Origin: Paenibacillus prosopidis
GTDB taxonomy: Bacteria; Bacillota; Bacilli; Paenibacillales; Paenibacillaceae
Assembly (NCBI RefSeq): GCF_003337375.1
Contig: NZ_QPJD01000002.1
Span: forward strand, 186,001 to 250,000
Direction of reading: 5' to 3'
DNA: 64,000 nt
Below are positions 25,047-33,990 of the stretch, in pieces. Position numbers and translations under genes: made by a program. Position 1 is the stretch's first letter, and each line of letters opens with the position of its first letter. The notes beneath the pieces are model-generated. The model ran no database searches. It was not told where the DNA came from and worked only from the letters and a program-made list of their open reading frames with translations.

Positions 25047-25871
25047 TTATTTCAAAGACTCAAGGATGCGATCAGCAATCCTTTCATAACCTTGGCCGTT
25101 CGGATGAAAATGGTCAGATGACAAATAGTTTCCGATATTCCATTCGAACAAGTCAAAGACCGGAATCATCATCATGTTCGGGTAGCTTTGGATGACTGTG
25201 TACGCTTCCTTATTCCACTGCTGCACCTCGAGACTGCCGCTGCGCAATTCCTCTATATCATAAAACGGGTTGTACAATCCGATATAAATAATCGTGGCAT
25301 TTGCGTTAATGCTGTGAAGCTCCGCGATCACCCGCTCGAACCGTTCCATCGCCTCCGGGAGCCGATTAGACAGACCTTTCAAGCTGTATGCTGATAGCTT
25401 ACGGCCCGCATTGCTTGCGCGCACCGAATTGAACAAATCGTTTCCGCCGATTGTGAGCAATATCAAATTTGCTTGCTTTAGCACATACTGGAACCCTCTG
25501 TCATCAGCGAGACGATCTGCAAGCTCATCCGCCTGCAGGCCGTTAATAGCCAAGTTATTCAGCATTCTGACAGGCTTGCCCTTTTCAAGCATAAGTCCTT
25601 CGACAACCTTCTTCACATAACCTTCGCCGGTGGAATCGCCTGTTCCTTTTGTGAGCGAATCACCAAGCGCAGCTATTCTTATTTCGCCTGTTTCTTCCAT
25701 AACCGGCGCAGCGGGAGCACCTCTTTCAGGATTAACCGGCTTTACATCAAATTTTGGAAATACAGGTATCAGCATATCCTTTAAAACAAAGCCGAAGCCT
25801 ATTATTAAAAAAGCGGTCGTGCACAACGAAGCAGCGGCAAGCGCCAACCAAAGCTTCCGGAATTTGACCAT
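25047..25871 (-). CDS. Membrane-anchored SGNH/GDSL hydrolase (YpmR-like)
   Basis: A 274-residue esterase-type protein with an N-terminal membrane anchor (residues 8-30) and an extracytoplasmic SGNH domain: block I ALGDSLTKGTGDS (nucleophile Ser), block III IGGNDLF, and the final dyad SSDHFHPNGQGY (Asp and His). YpmR-type proteins are predicted lipases or acetyl-esterases acting at the cell surface; the substrate is unknown. ATG at 25871 has AAGGAGGTG 6 bases upstream. It is first in an operon with the ABC-2 transporter genes, which suggests a linked envelope role. Confidence 0.88.
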   Translation of the reverse strand: MVKFRKLWLALAAASLCTTAFLIIGFGFVLKDMLIPVFPKFDVKPVNPERGAPAAPVMEETGEIRIAALGDSLTKGTGDSTGEGYVKKVVEGLMLEKGKPVRMLNNLAINGLQADELADRLADDRGFQYVLKQANLILLTIGGNDLFNSVRASNAGRKLSAYSLKGLSNRLPEAMERFERVIAELHSINANATIIYIGLYNPFYDIEELRSGSLEVQQWNKEAYTVIQSYPNMMMIPVFDLFEWNIGNYLSSDHFHPNGQGYERIADRILESLK

Positions 25872-25977
25872 CCGCACACCTCCTTATTAAGCTGCAGCCG
25901 TGTATATCGCTAAATGGATAGATATTACCATGTTTTACAAAATGGCGGGTTTTATGTATAAACAATAGAAAATGATC

Positions 25978-26010
25978 AAAAAAAAGAAGATGCGTAGGGC
26001 AGCATCCTCT
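25978..26010 (-). terminator. Terminator of yqkE-like gene
   Basis: GAAGATGC (25986-25993) pairs with GCATCCTC (26002-26009), allowing one G-U pair, followed on the minus strand by a T-run. Confidence 0.65.
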
Positions 26011-26025
26011 ATCTTATCCAGCTTC

Positions 26026-26301
26026 TTATTTGTGCTTAGACCAATTCGGATCGCTATTCTCTAACAAATACGAGAAATCGTTCTCCAACCGCTTTTGTTC
26101 CAATTTCTTTTTTTCTTCCTCCTGCTTACGAATGTCTTCCTTGCGAGTCTCCTCGGCCTTCTTTAATTCCTCTGCCTGTGCTTTGAGCTTTTTGACGATA
26201 TCTGCGCTCAGAAGCTCATTGAGCAATATGGGCTGATCCTTTTCACTTTTTGGAGTGAATTTTGCCGAGGATGAGACAGCCGGTTTCCTTTTCTTACCCA
26301 T
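26026..26301 (-). CDS. YqkE-like protein (DUF3886)
   Basis: A 91-residue, highly charged protein with a long predicted coiled coil (residues 31-72: VKKLKAQAEELKKAEETRKEDIRKQEEEKK) and the C-terminal FSYLLENSDPNW block of the YqkE/DUF3886 family. Members are common in Bacillales and have no known role. ATG at 26301 has GAGGAACG upstream. It is monocistronic, ended by the hairpin at 25978-26010. Confidence 0.8.
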   Translation of the reverse strand: MGKKRKPAVSSSAKFTPKSEKDQPILLNELLSADIVKKLKAQAEELKKAEETRKEDIRKQEEEKKKLEQKRLENDFSYLLENSDPNWSKHK

Positions 26302-26408
26302 AATAACGTTCCTCGATTCCTTAAAATGAGTTCTAATTAAGCTATGTATCTCACAACATATTCATTTATAATAACACAACTAAACATCAATTCGCTCTTC
26401 AGCGGCAT

Positions 26409-26439
26409 AAAAACAAGCAGGACGTCTAGACGCCCTGCT
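26409..26439 (-). terminator. Terminator of CBO0543-family gene
   Basis: AGCAGGACGTC pairs with GACGCCCTGCT (26416-26439) across a single mismatch, with a T-run on the minus strand. Confidence 0.8.
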
Positions 26440-26469
26440 CGTTCCTTTCTACTCTTGAAATGTCTGTGT

Positions 26470-26967
26470 TCAATGCATAGGAATATGCAACCATTGCATT
26501 AAAAGAAAAACAATAACAACCGATACTAAATAAGCCCGAAGCGGCTTCCAATGATGAAGGATCAACATAGGAAACATCATCATGTCAAATAGCAACGAAT
26601 AAAAAAAACTCCATCCATGATTATAAGAGATTCGCCCACAGGATTGCAATAATAGTTCAACGGAAGCATAAATGAGGACCCATTTTATTAAATAAAGGAG
26701 CTGTTTTTTAAAGGTTCGAGGGTACCGGGATAAGAAGATCAAAACGCTAAGCGGCATAGTAACTAATGCATAGACTATAACCGTTAGCTGTTCATTCATA
26801 AGAAAGTCAGGATGAAAAGTCCAAACCTTATTATCATGCAATAAATACTCATATAACAGCCCTCCTGTCGCGATGTAAAACATAGTTGTATGGTATTTAT
26901 GCCAATTTACCCAGTCTCCATAGCGCCAGGTTGAGAAAATCGTAAACAAAGCAATGATTAAATGCAC
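26470..26967 (-). CDS. CBO0543-family membrane protein
   Basis: A 165-residue polytopic protein with about five hydrophobic segments. Conserved-looking W-R-Y-G and Y-x-x-L-L-H-D-x-x-x-W blocks recall the CBO0543 family of spore-formers, whose function is unknown. It starts at GTG 26967 with a moderate ribosome site (GGTGAT). It is divergent from the 285-residue membrane-protein gene that precedes the germination operon, and may share its regulatory region. Confidence 0.65.
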   Translation of the reverse strand: MHLIIALFTIFSTWRYGDWVNWHKYHTTMFYIATGGLLYEYLLHDNKVWTFHPDFLMNEQLTVIVYALVTMPLSVLIFLSRYPRTFKKQLLYLIKWVLIYASVELLLQSCGRISYNHGWSFFYSLLFDMMMFPMLILHHWKPLRAYLVSVVIVFLLMQWLHIPMH

Positions 26968-27087
26968 AGAATCACCAACATTTTTTTATTTTTTTTATAT
27001 TCACCTCATTCACTCGGCCTTATGCATGTATAAAGTCGTACAGCCGAACGATACTATTGGAATAATCATTTCTTATGGGGTGTACCT

Positions 27088-27945
27088 ATGGATTTTAATT
27101 CGTACTGGTATTTAGGATTAGCTATCTTAAGTCTTCTATTGTTGGTGTATATTTGCCTTAAAAAAAGAAGCGTTCGAAGCCTATTGCTGTTTTTTACAAT
27201 TGTTGGAATTGGTTACGTCATTGAGGCTGTCATTTATATTCTTATGGGTAGCTATCAGTACTATCCGAAATTTATAGCCCATGAGCCTTATTACGATAGC
27301 AATATGGGGGCGATTGTTTCAAATGCATTAGCTTTACCTTCGGTGGCAACCTTCATTGCAGCTTTTAGGTTAAGATGGATGTGGCTGATTTTTTTTACAT
27401 GTCTTATTGTAGGGATTGAGTGGTTATTTTTAAACCTTAACATCTATTCTCACAATTGGTGGCGCCTCGGTTATACAGCATTTGGCCTTCCGGTATTTTT
27501 TGCTTTGGCAAGAAAGATGTACCCGCTGGTTTTGCAGCCTTTAAAAGGATTCTTTCATTTTTTGATCCTGCTGTTAATCATAGGGGCGATTACAGGTACA
27601 ATGAATATTCTCCCCATTATGTTCTTTTATAACAGATATTATCGACCTGGCTGGTATGCCGGCCAAGCACATGATACGACTGCTTTTTCCACCGTTTATT
27701 ATATGTGCGCAAGTCTCCTTCTTGTTGTGATAGTGAAGCTCCACTGGAAATATAAATGGATGAAATATGCGCTCATTGCAGCTGTTGTAACAATTGTGAC
27801 GATTATTTTGCAAGCAGAGGGAATACTGTACAGCCTTGTATGGTGGGATCCCATCTATTATGTACTTTTACCTTTAGTTGTTTTGTTTATTGCTGAGGCT
27901 GTAAGCAGACGCCTCTCCATGGGTTTAGAATCAAGAAAGAATTAG
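27088..27945 (+). CDS. Uncharacterised polytopic membrane protein next to the ger operon
   Basis: A 285-residue protein with about eight hydrophobic segments, of no recognised family. Notable features are a YILMGSYQYYPKF loop and aromatic-rich helices. It is encoded 61 bases upstream of the gerA-type gene in the same direction with no obvious strong terminator between them, so it may belong to the germination transcription unit. It is divergent from the CBO0543-family gene. The start is ATG 27088 with GGGGTG upstream. Confidence 0.55.
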   Translation: MDFNSYWYLGLAILSLLLLVYICLKKRSVRSLLLFFTIVGIGYVIEAVIYILMGSYQYYPKFIAHEPYYDSNMGAIVSNALALPSVATFIAAFRLRWMWLIFFTCLIVGIEWLFLNLNIYSHNWWRLGYTAFGLPVFFALARKMYPLVLQPLKGFFHFLILLLIIGAITGTMNILPIMFFYNRYYRPGWYAGQAHDTTAFSTVYYMCASLLLVVIVKLHWKYKWMKYALIAAVVTIVTIILQAEGILYSLVWWDPIYYVLLPLVVLFIAEAVSRRLSMGLESRKN

Positions 27946-28006
27946 GTCTTTTCAAGCCGTTTGGATACCGTATACAAGAGAGACCACAAGGAAATAATTA
28001 ATTAAT

Positions 28007-29575
28007 ATGAAAATAAAAAAAAATTTCTCCTCTCAAAGCGGCCAACACCAAATAATGGTGCAAACGGAGCCGTTATATGAAAGTCTTGATGAAAATATTC
28101 GGAAAATAAAAGAAGACCTTGGCAGCAGCGACGACATCATCATCCGAGAAATCCGGATCGGCAGAGAAGGGAGTGTCAAAGTAGCGGTTCTTTACACAGA
28201 CGGATTAGCAGACAAACAAGTCATTACAGAATTTTTTATGGAATCACTAATGAAGAAGGATACTCTAATCGAACCGATCGAGCAGCTTTCTGATGGCGAC
28301 AAACGATTGGAATCTTTGAAAGGTATGGTTCTCCAAATAGGTGACAACAAAGATATTACGGACTTCGCCTCTTTGTATAATTCGCTATTATCTGGTGATA
28401 CGGTCATTTTATTAGACGGATATTCGCAAGGCATCGCAGCTAGCACGCAGGGGTGGCAAAGCCGCAGTATCTCGGAACCTGTCGCACAAAGTGTCGTTCG
28501 CGGACCTCAGGAAGCCTTCACCGAAACGCTTCGTACGAATACATCTATGATCCGCCGGAAAATAAAGGATCCGAACCTGTGGCTGGAAACGAAGCAAATC
28601 GGCAGGGTTACAAAAACCAATGTAGCCGTCATGTACATAAAAGGAATCGTCAATGACAAAATTGTCGAAGAAGTACGCAAACGTCTGGATCGGATTGATA
28701 TCGACGGTATTTTGGAGAGCGGCTATATTGAAGAACTGATACAGGACGAAGTCTACTCCCCTTTTCCAACCATTAATAATACCGAGCGGCCCGATGTGGC
28801 AGCCGCCGAGTTATTAGAAGGTCGTGTCGTCATCCTGGTTGACGGCACCCCCTTTGTACTTATCGTCCCGACGTTGTTTATCTCATTCTTTCAGACAGCG
28901 GAAGATTATTACCAACGCGCGGATATAAGCACGCTCCTGCGGATTATCCGCTTCATAAGTTTGTTTATCGCTATGATAGGTCCGGCTCTCTATATAGCCA
29001 TTACAACCTTCCACCAAGAATTGCTGCCGACTCAATTGCTAATCAGTTTGGCGGCTCAACGGGAAGGCGTTCCCTTCCCCGCTTTCATCGAAGCTCTCAT
29101 GATGGAAGTGACCTTTGAGATATTGCGAGAAGCGGGTATCAGAATGCCGCGTCCGATAGGTCAGGCGGTATCAATCGTGGGGACTCTGGTTATTGGACAA
29201 GCGGCGGTTGAAGCTGGCATCGTGTCGGCTTCCATGGTTATCGTCGTCTCTATTACCGCCATTTCAAGCTTTGTCATTACAGGCTACAGCATGGCTATCT
29301 CCATAAGAATGATTCGTTTTGTCATCATGGGGCTGGCTGCATCCTTTGGCATCTTTGGAATTGTGGTTGCTTTGATCGCTCTTGTTCTTCATCTTTGCAG
29401 TTTGCGATCCTTCGGGATTCCTTATATGAGTCCTTTTGCTCCTTTTGTCGTTGGCGAACACAAGGATACGATTTTCCGGCTTCCCCATTGGGCGTTGTCT
29501 TCAAGGCCGCGATTAATCAATCAGAAGAACAGCATTAGAAAGCAAATGTCTCCGCCCTCCAAACCAAAATCATAA
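28007..29575 (+). CDS. gerA-like: Spore germination protein, GerA family (receptor A subunit)
   Basis: A 522-residue GerA-type A subunit. The N-terminal part (1-290) is the hydrophilic domain, with IIIREIRIG and a later RRKIKDPNLWLETKQIGRVTKTNVAVMYIKGI block. The membrane part (about 290-460) carries the conserved GLVLIVPTLFISFFQTAEDYY and LPTQLLISLAAQREGVPFPAFIEALMMEVTFEILREAGIRMPRPIGQAVSIVGTLVIG blocks. A subunits bind germinants such as L-alanine in the inner spore membrane together with B and C subunits. The gene symbol is family-level only; the ligand is unknown. Confidence 0.93.
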   Translation: MKIKKNFSSQSGQHQIMVQTEPLYESLDENIRKIKEDLGSSDDIIIREIRIGREGSVKVAVLYTDGLADKQVITEFFMESLMKKDTLIEPIEQLSDGDKRLESLKGMVLQIGDNKDITDFASLYNSLLSGDTVILLDGYSQGIAASTQGWQSRSISEPVAQSVVRGPQEAFTETLRTNTSMIRRKIKDPNLWLETKQIGRVTKTNVAVMYIKGIVNDKIVEEVRKRLDRIDIDGILESGYIEELIQDEVYSPFPTINNTERPDVAAAELLEGRVVILVDGTPFVLIVPTLFISFFQTAEDYYQRADISTLLRIIRFISLFIAMIGPALYIAITTFHQELLPTQLLISLAAQREGVPFPAFIEALMMEVTFEILREAGIRMPRPIGQAVSIVGTLVIGQAAVEAGIVSASMVIVVSITAISSFVITGYSMAISIRMIRFVIMGLAASFGIFGIVVALIALVLHLCSLRSFGIPYMSPFAPFVVGEHKDTIFRLPHWALSSRPRLINQKNSIRKQMSPPSKPKS

Positions 29576-29599
29576 TAGATTCTAGAAAGGAGCCCGCCA

Positions 29600-30796
29600 A
29601 TGGCACGCAAGCTATTCGTGTTCATCAGTTGCCTTCTCCTTCTATTCCCGTTAACCGGGTGTTGGAATCGGCGGGAATTGAATGAGCTCGGGATTTCAGT
29701 AGGGATCGGGATCGATAAAGCGGAAAAAGGATACCGTGTCTCCGTTCAAGTTGTCAATCCGGGAGAAGTGACAGCCGGAAAAACAAGTGGAAACCGTACG
29801 CCGATCACCCTTTATGAAGCAACAGGAGATACCATTTTCGAAGCGATACGGAAAATAACAACCATTAGTCCCAGAGTCATTTACTTGGCCCATCTTCGCG
29901 TTCTCGTGATCGGAGAGTCATTGGCAAGAGAGGGGATTGAGAAGCCTCTCGATCATTTCTCCAGAGACCATGAAGTCCGAACGGACTTTTTCATTGTTAT
30001 CGCAAAAGGGTCTACAGCCAAGGATGTATTGAAAGTTTTGACACCGATTGAAAAAATTCCGGCAAACAAACTGTATCTCTCCCTCGAGACTTCCCAAAAG
30101 GTGTGGGCGCCTACTGCGACGGTCACGCTGGACGAGCTCATGACGGACATTATCAGTGAAGGCAAAAGCCCCGTTTTGTCTGCAGTAAAAGTGACGGGAG
30201 GCGTTGAAGGCCAATCCCAAAAAAATGTAGAGAAAATTGATCCTTCCGGCCGTTTGAAATATACAGGCTTAGCTGTATTTAGAGAAGATAAATTAATCGG
30301 TTGGTTAAATGAAAAAGAAAGCAAAGGGTACAGCTATATTAGGGATAAAGTAAGGAATACGGTTGGTACTCTGGTCTGTCCTGAAGGCGGAAAAATAGGC
30401 GTAGAGGTTACGAGATCAAAAACGCAAGTCACAGGTAAGATGAATAATGGAAAACCTCAAATAAATATTGAAATCCGGATGGAAGAAAATATAGGCGAGG
30501 TAGAATGCCAAATCGATCTGACGAAGAGAAAAACGATTGAGGATCTGGAAAAAAGTGCAGAACAAAAAGTAGCAGCAATCATGCTCGGGACTATCCATAA
30601 GGTGCAGAAAAGTTTTAAGGTAGATATTTTTGGATTCGGCGAGGAGATCCACAGGGTTGATCCTACAGCTTGGAAAACGTTAAAACAAAATTGGGATGAG
30701 CAGTTTACACATTTGGACATTAATGTGAAAGCAGATGTACAGATCCGCCGCATAGGTACGGTCTCCAATTCTTTCCATAAAAAAGAGGAGGAATAA
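29600..30796 (+). CDS. gerC-like: Spore germination lipoprotein, Ger(x)C family
   Basis: A 398-residue lipoprotein: the signal peptide ends in the lipobox LTGC (Cys21), immediately followed by WNRRELNELGISVGIGIDK, the Ger(x)C start motif. It forms the C subunit of the germinant receptor, exposed on the outer surface of the inner spore membrane and dependent on lipidation. The start at 29600 has GAAAGGAGC upstream. It lies 24 bases downstream of the A-subunit gene. Confidence 0.93.
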   Translation: MARKLFVFISCLLLLFPLTGCWNRRELNELGISVGIGIDKAEKGYRVSVQVVNPGEVTAGKTSGNRTPITLYEATGDTIFEAIRKITTISPRVIYLAHLRVLVIGESLAREGIEKPLDHFSRDHEVRTDFFIVIAKGSTAKDVLKVLTPIEKIPANKLYLSLETSQKVWAPTATVTLDELMTDIISEGKSPVLSAVKVTGGVEGQSQKNVEKIDPSGRLKYTGLAVFREDKLIGWLNEKESKGYSYIRDKVRNTVGTLVCPEGGKIGVEVTRSKTQVTGKMNNGKPQINIEIRMEENIGEVECQIDLTKRKTIEDLEKSAEQKVAAIMLGTIHKVQKSFKVDIFGFGEEIHRVDPTAWKTLKQNWDEQFTHLDINVKADVQIRRIGTVSNSFHKKEEE

Positions 30797-30801
30797 TCGG
30801 T

Positions 30802-31035
30802 ATGTGGGCTATTACAGGAATTATCGTTACAGCCTCTTTCATCGCTATGATCGAAGTCCCACCTCTGCTAAGAGCAAAATTAAAGGGGGAACTGTGGCTA
30901 TTTTCAATCCTGCTCCTGCTTGGGACCGTGTTAAGCATAGCTAAGAGTCTCCAACTCGCTATCCCGAATCCTTTGGATATGCTCTGGACCATCTTTCAGC
31001 CTTTCAGTGATTGGTTATACAGCTTTCTAAAGTAA
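30802..31035 (+). CDS. Small two-TM germination-operon protein (D-subunit type)
   Basis: A 77-residue protein with two hydrophobic helices (residues 2-22 and 32-50) and a short hydrophilic linker, typical of small D-type subunits in ger operons (GerKD/GerVB-like). D proteins modulate receptor activity. It starts with ATG at 30802 just after AGGAGGAATAA, in the gap after the C-subunit gene. Confidence 0.7.
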   Translation: MWAITGIIVTASFIAMIEVPPLLRAKLKGELWLFSILLLLGTVLSIAKSLQLAIPNPLDMLWTIFQPFSDWLYSFLK

Positions 31036-31053
31036 TAATGGAGTGGAGACAAG

Positions 31054-32151
31054 ATGACCAGCAACGTTAAAATCTCTGTGCGTCAGTTTACTGTGATCGT
31101 CATGTTCTACACGATCGGCACGACCATATTAGTGATTCCTTCAAGCCTAGCCGCGGATGCTGATCAGGATGCTTGGATCGCTGCGATACTTGGTTGGGTA
31201 TTAGGGTTATTAATTGTTGGCTTCTATATACGGTTAGGCAGGCTGTTTCCTAATATGACGTTAATTGAATATAACGAAAAAGTGTTCGGGAAATGGTTAG
31301 GTAAGAAGATCTCCCTATTTTTTATTTTCTTTTCCTTTATATGCGCTGCTACAGTGTTATATTATTTGGGAAATTTTATGACGACACAGGTTATGCCTGA
31401 AACTCCGATCGAGTCTTTTACGATTCTCTTCGCAGGCATCGTTGTCATGGGACTGCGTCTCGGACTTGAAGTAGTCGCGCGTACCGCCGAAATCTTATTT
31501 CCCTGGTTTCTTTTGCTGTTTATTGTATCTACCCTTTTCCTCATACCTGAAATTGAAATTCAAAATATTCAACCGGTATTCGAGTTTGGCATAAAACCAA
31601 TCATGAATGGGGCGTTAACTTTTGCCAGTACCGCTTCCCTTCCGCTCGTTATTCTTTTGTTGGTATTTCCTGCTTTTGTGAATCATCCGAAAGACGCGGG
31701 AAAAGCATATTTTATTGGAACTCTCCTTGGCGGACTGTTTGTCATTATTATCACTTTTTTGAGTATTTCAATATTAGGCGCTGATTTAAGTGAACGAAAT
31801 ATGTACCCCAGCTACGCTCTGGCTAAAAAAATAGATGTCGGAAACTTTATTCAACGGGTTGAAATCCTTATAGCGGGCATCTGGTTTATGACCATTTTTT
31901 TTAAAACCACGATTTATTCCTTTAGTTTCTTAACGGGTTTGGCACAAATATTTGGATTTAGAGATTATCGTCCATTCGCATTACCATATGGGATGATTTT
32001 GGTCGTATATTCACTTGTTGTATATCCGGATGTCGTTTATATGATGGATTTTGATTCTACTATTTGGATCCCTTATGCATTGACGATTGGTTTATTATTG
32101 CCGCTTATTATTTTAAGTGTCGGCAGCCTTAGAAAGAAAATAAAAAAGTGA
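31054..32151 (+). CDS. gerB-like: Spore germination permease-like protein, GerB family (copy 1)
   Basis: A 365-residue GerAB/ArcD/ProY-type protein with about ten hydrophobic segments. Conserved blocks include MFYTIGTTILVIPSSLAADADQDAWIAAILGW at the start, LGLEVVARTAEILFPWF in the middle and YPSYALAKKIDVGNFIQRVEIL. B subunits resemble amino-acid transporters and probably take part in ligand binding within the receptor. The next gene encodes a closely related paralogue of identical length. Confidence 0.92.
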   Translation: MTSNVKISVRQFTVIVMFYTIGTTILVIPSSLAADADQDAWIAAILGWVLGLLIVGFYIRLGRLFPNMTLIEYNEKVFGKWLGKKISLFFIFFSFICAATVLYYLGNFMTTQVMPETPIESFTILFAGIVVMGLRLGLEVVARTAEILFPWFLLLFIVSTLFLIPEIEIQNIQPVFEFGIKPIMNGALTFASTASLPLVILLLVFPAFVNHPKDAGKAYFIGTLLGGLFVIIITFLSISILGADLSERNMYPSYALAKKIDVGNFIQRVEILIAGIWFMTIFFKTTIYSFSFLTGLAQIFGFRDYRPFALPYGMILVVYSLVVYPDVVYMMDFDSTIWIPYALTIGLLLPLIILSVGSLRKKIKK

Positions 32152-32183
32152 GATGTTTCATGTAAGACTGGAGTTGAGAACGA

Positions 32184-33281
32184 ATGATGAACACCGTTAA
32201 AATTTCGATACGGCAATTTACTGTACTTGTCATGTTCTATACGATCGGGACGACCATTTTAATTATTCCGTCGAGCCTTGCGGCAGATGCTGAACAGAAT
32301 GCTTGGATTGCTGCAATAGTCGGCTGGTTATTAGGTTTTATTGCTGTAGGCTTATATATTTTGCTCAGCAGGCTGTTTCCTAATATGACGCTGATTGAAT
32401 ATACGGAAAAAGTGTTTGGGAAATGGCTAGGCAATCTGTTCTCCCTCTTATTTGTGATCTTTTCATTTATCGGAGCCTCTACCGTTTTATTCTATATGGG
32501 TAATTTTATGACGACCCAAGTGTTGCCTGAAACGCCCATCGAGTCTTTTACGATTTTATTTGCAGGCATTATTATTATGGGGCTGCGACTCGGACTTGAA
32601 GTGTTGGCACGTACCGCCGAAATTTTATTTCCGTGGTTTCTCATCCTGTTTATGGTTTCAACCCTTTTACTCATACCTGAAATAGAAATCCAAAAAATAC
32701 AACCGATCGTAGAGATTGGCATTAAACCGATCATAAAAGGTGCGTTATCTTTTGTCGGTACGGCTTCCCTTCCGCTCATTGTTTTCTTAATGGTATTCCC
32801 AGCGTTTGTGAATAATCCAAAGAAAGCAGGAAAAGCATTTATTATTGGGAATTTACTAGGCGGATTATTTGTTATTATTATCACTTTTTTGAGTATTTCG
32901 ATATTAGGCCCTGATTTTAGCGAAAGAAATATGTACCCCAGTTATGCATTGGCAAAAAAAATAAATATCGGAAATTTCATACAGCGGGTAGAAATCCTAA
33001 TGGCTGGCATGTGGTTTATGACTATTTTTTTTAAAACCTCGTTCTACTCCTATAGTTTCTTGAAGGGTCTTGCACAAATTTGCGGACTCAAAGATCACCG
33101 CCCGCTCGCGTTACCTTACGGGATCATTTTGGTCGTGTATTCACTCGTCGTGTATCCGAATGTGGTTTACATGATGGATTTCGACTCGAAAATTTGGGTC
33201 CCTTATGCGTTAACGACCTGCCTCTTCCTGCCGCTCATCATACTAGGAGTCGGTACAATTCGAGGGAAGATGAAAAAGTAA
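32184..33281 (+). CDS. gerB-like: Spore germination permease-like protein, GerB family (copy 2)
   Basis: A 365-residue paralogue of the upstream GerB protein with the same length and no gaps on inspection. It differs mainly at conservative positions (for example VARTAEI and LARTAEI; KKIDVGNF and KKINIGNF). It is the last gene of the A-C-D-B-B operon. Paralogous B subunits can swap with the same A and C partners to change germinant specificity, as known for gerV in Bacillus megaterium (inference for this case). Start ATG at 32184 with GGAG upstream. Confidence 0.92.
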   Translation: MMNTVKISIRQFTVLVMFYTIGTTILIIPSSLAADAEQNAWIAAIVGWLLGFIAVGLYILLSRLFPNMTLIEYTEKVFGKWLGNLFSLLFVIFSFIGASTVLFYMGNFMTTQVLPETPIESFTILFAGIIIMGLRLGLEVLARTAEILFPWFLILFMVSTLLLIPEIEIQKIQPIVEIGIKPIIKGALSFVGTASLPLIVFLMVFPAFVNNPKKAGKAFIIGNLLGGLFVIIITFLSISILGPDFSERNMYPSYALAKKINIGNFIQRVEILMAGMWFMTIFFKTSFYSYSFLKGLAQICGLKDHRPLALPYGIILVVYSLVVYPNVVYMMDFDSKIWVPYALTTCLFLPLIILGVGTIRGKMKK

Positions 33282-33287
33282 TTCGAC

Positions 33288-33315
33288 GCAAAAAAAACCG
33301 CAAACTTTGCGGTTT
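33288..33315 (-). terminator. Terminator between ger operon and DUF3231 gene
   Basis: AAACCGCA-AACTT-TGCGGTTT (33295-33315) with a seven-T run on the minus strand. It mainly ends the DUF3231 gene and may also stop the convergent ger operon. Confidence 0.7.
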
Positions 33316-33353
33316 GATGCTCTCCCTTTTCAACTGCAGCCATCAAAAGATTG

Positions 33354-33902
33354 TTAAACCTTTTGTATAAATGGTTCTGTTTGAAAGTATGGCGGCTGTT
33401 TAAGCCAGCCTCTTTTCATAGCCAGATCCTTTAATGGTACTGAGGCCGTGACCTTCATGATCTGAAATTTGGCAAACATAGCTGCCACATCCGGTCTGAC
33501 GGCCTCCGTCAATCCTCGGCAAGCATAATTAATGCCTAATACCAAATTGAACTGTACAAGATTTGTAACTTCCTCGTCATTCAATTTTGCACCCTCCGGA
33601 ATATCCCGGAAATCTCCGATTGGTTTCTCAGGTGTTGTTTCAGGCAACGTTATTCCTTCTGCTCTGAGAAACTCTGTCAGCTCCTTGATAATTGGTCCAT
33701 GAACGTTGTTAATGATGTTTTTTATGTTATCCCTGAGTTCAGGATCTTGAACAATATTGAAAGAAATTTGTTCGCCCCGCATTGTTTGTTCCGAAGCGGT
33801 TAAATACATCCATAAATTCATCACTTCCCCTGCGTTTAAAGGAGACTTTTCTCCGTCTAAATAAGGCTTCATCGCATCCTTCAGGATCTCCAGTAAATTC
33901 AT
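33354..33902 (-). CDS. DUF3231 family protein
   Basis: A 182-residue, helix-rich protein similar to the N- or C-terminal half of the DUF3231 ferritin-like family common in spore-formers (here a single domain; many members are double). Features include MNLWMYLTASEQTMRGEQISFNIVQD and FQIMKVTASVPLKDLAMKRGWLKQPP at the end. Function is unknown; sporulation links are suggested only by distribution. ATG at 33902 follows AGAGGTGAAGGA. Confidence 0.75.
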   Translation of the reverse strand: MNLLEILKDAMKPYLDGEKSPLNAGEVMNLWMYLTASEQTMRGEQISFNIVQDPELRDNIKNIINNVHGPIIKELTEFLRAEGITLPETTPEKPIGDFRDIPEGAKLNDEEVTNLVQFNLVLGINYACRGLTEAVRPDVAAMFAKFQIMKVTASVPLKDLAMKRGWLKQPPYFQTEPFIQKV

Positions 33903-33990
33903 TCCTTCACCTCTTTTTTCTCTTTACTTACAAATAAGTTACCCCCTTTTGATGCTTTCATTCACGTATGCAAATTCAATATAAACGAAT

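Noticed and set aside
27946-28006. Terminator between the 285-residue membrane gene and the gerA-type gene
   Set aside because: Only a weak GGTCT/AGACC pairing was found, with no T-run.
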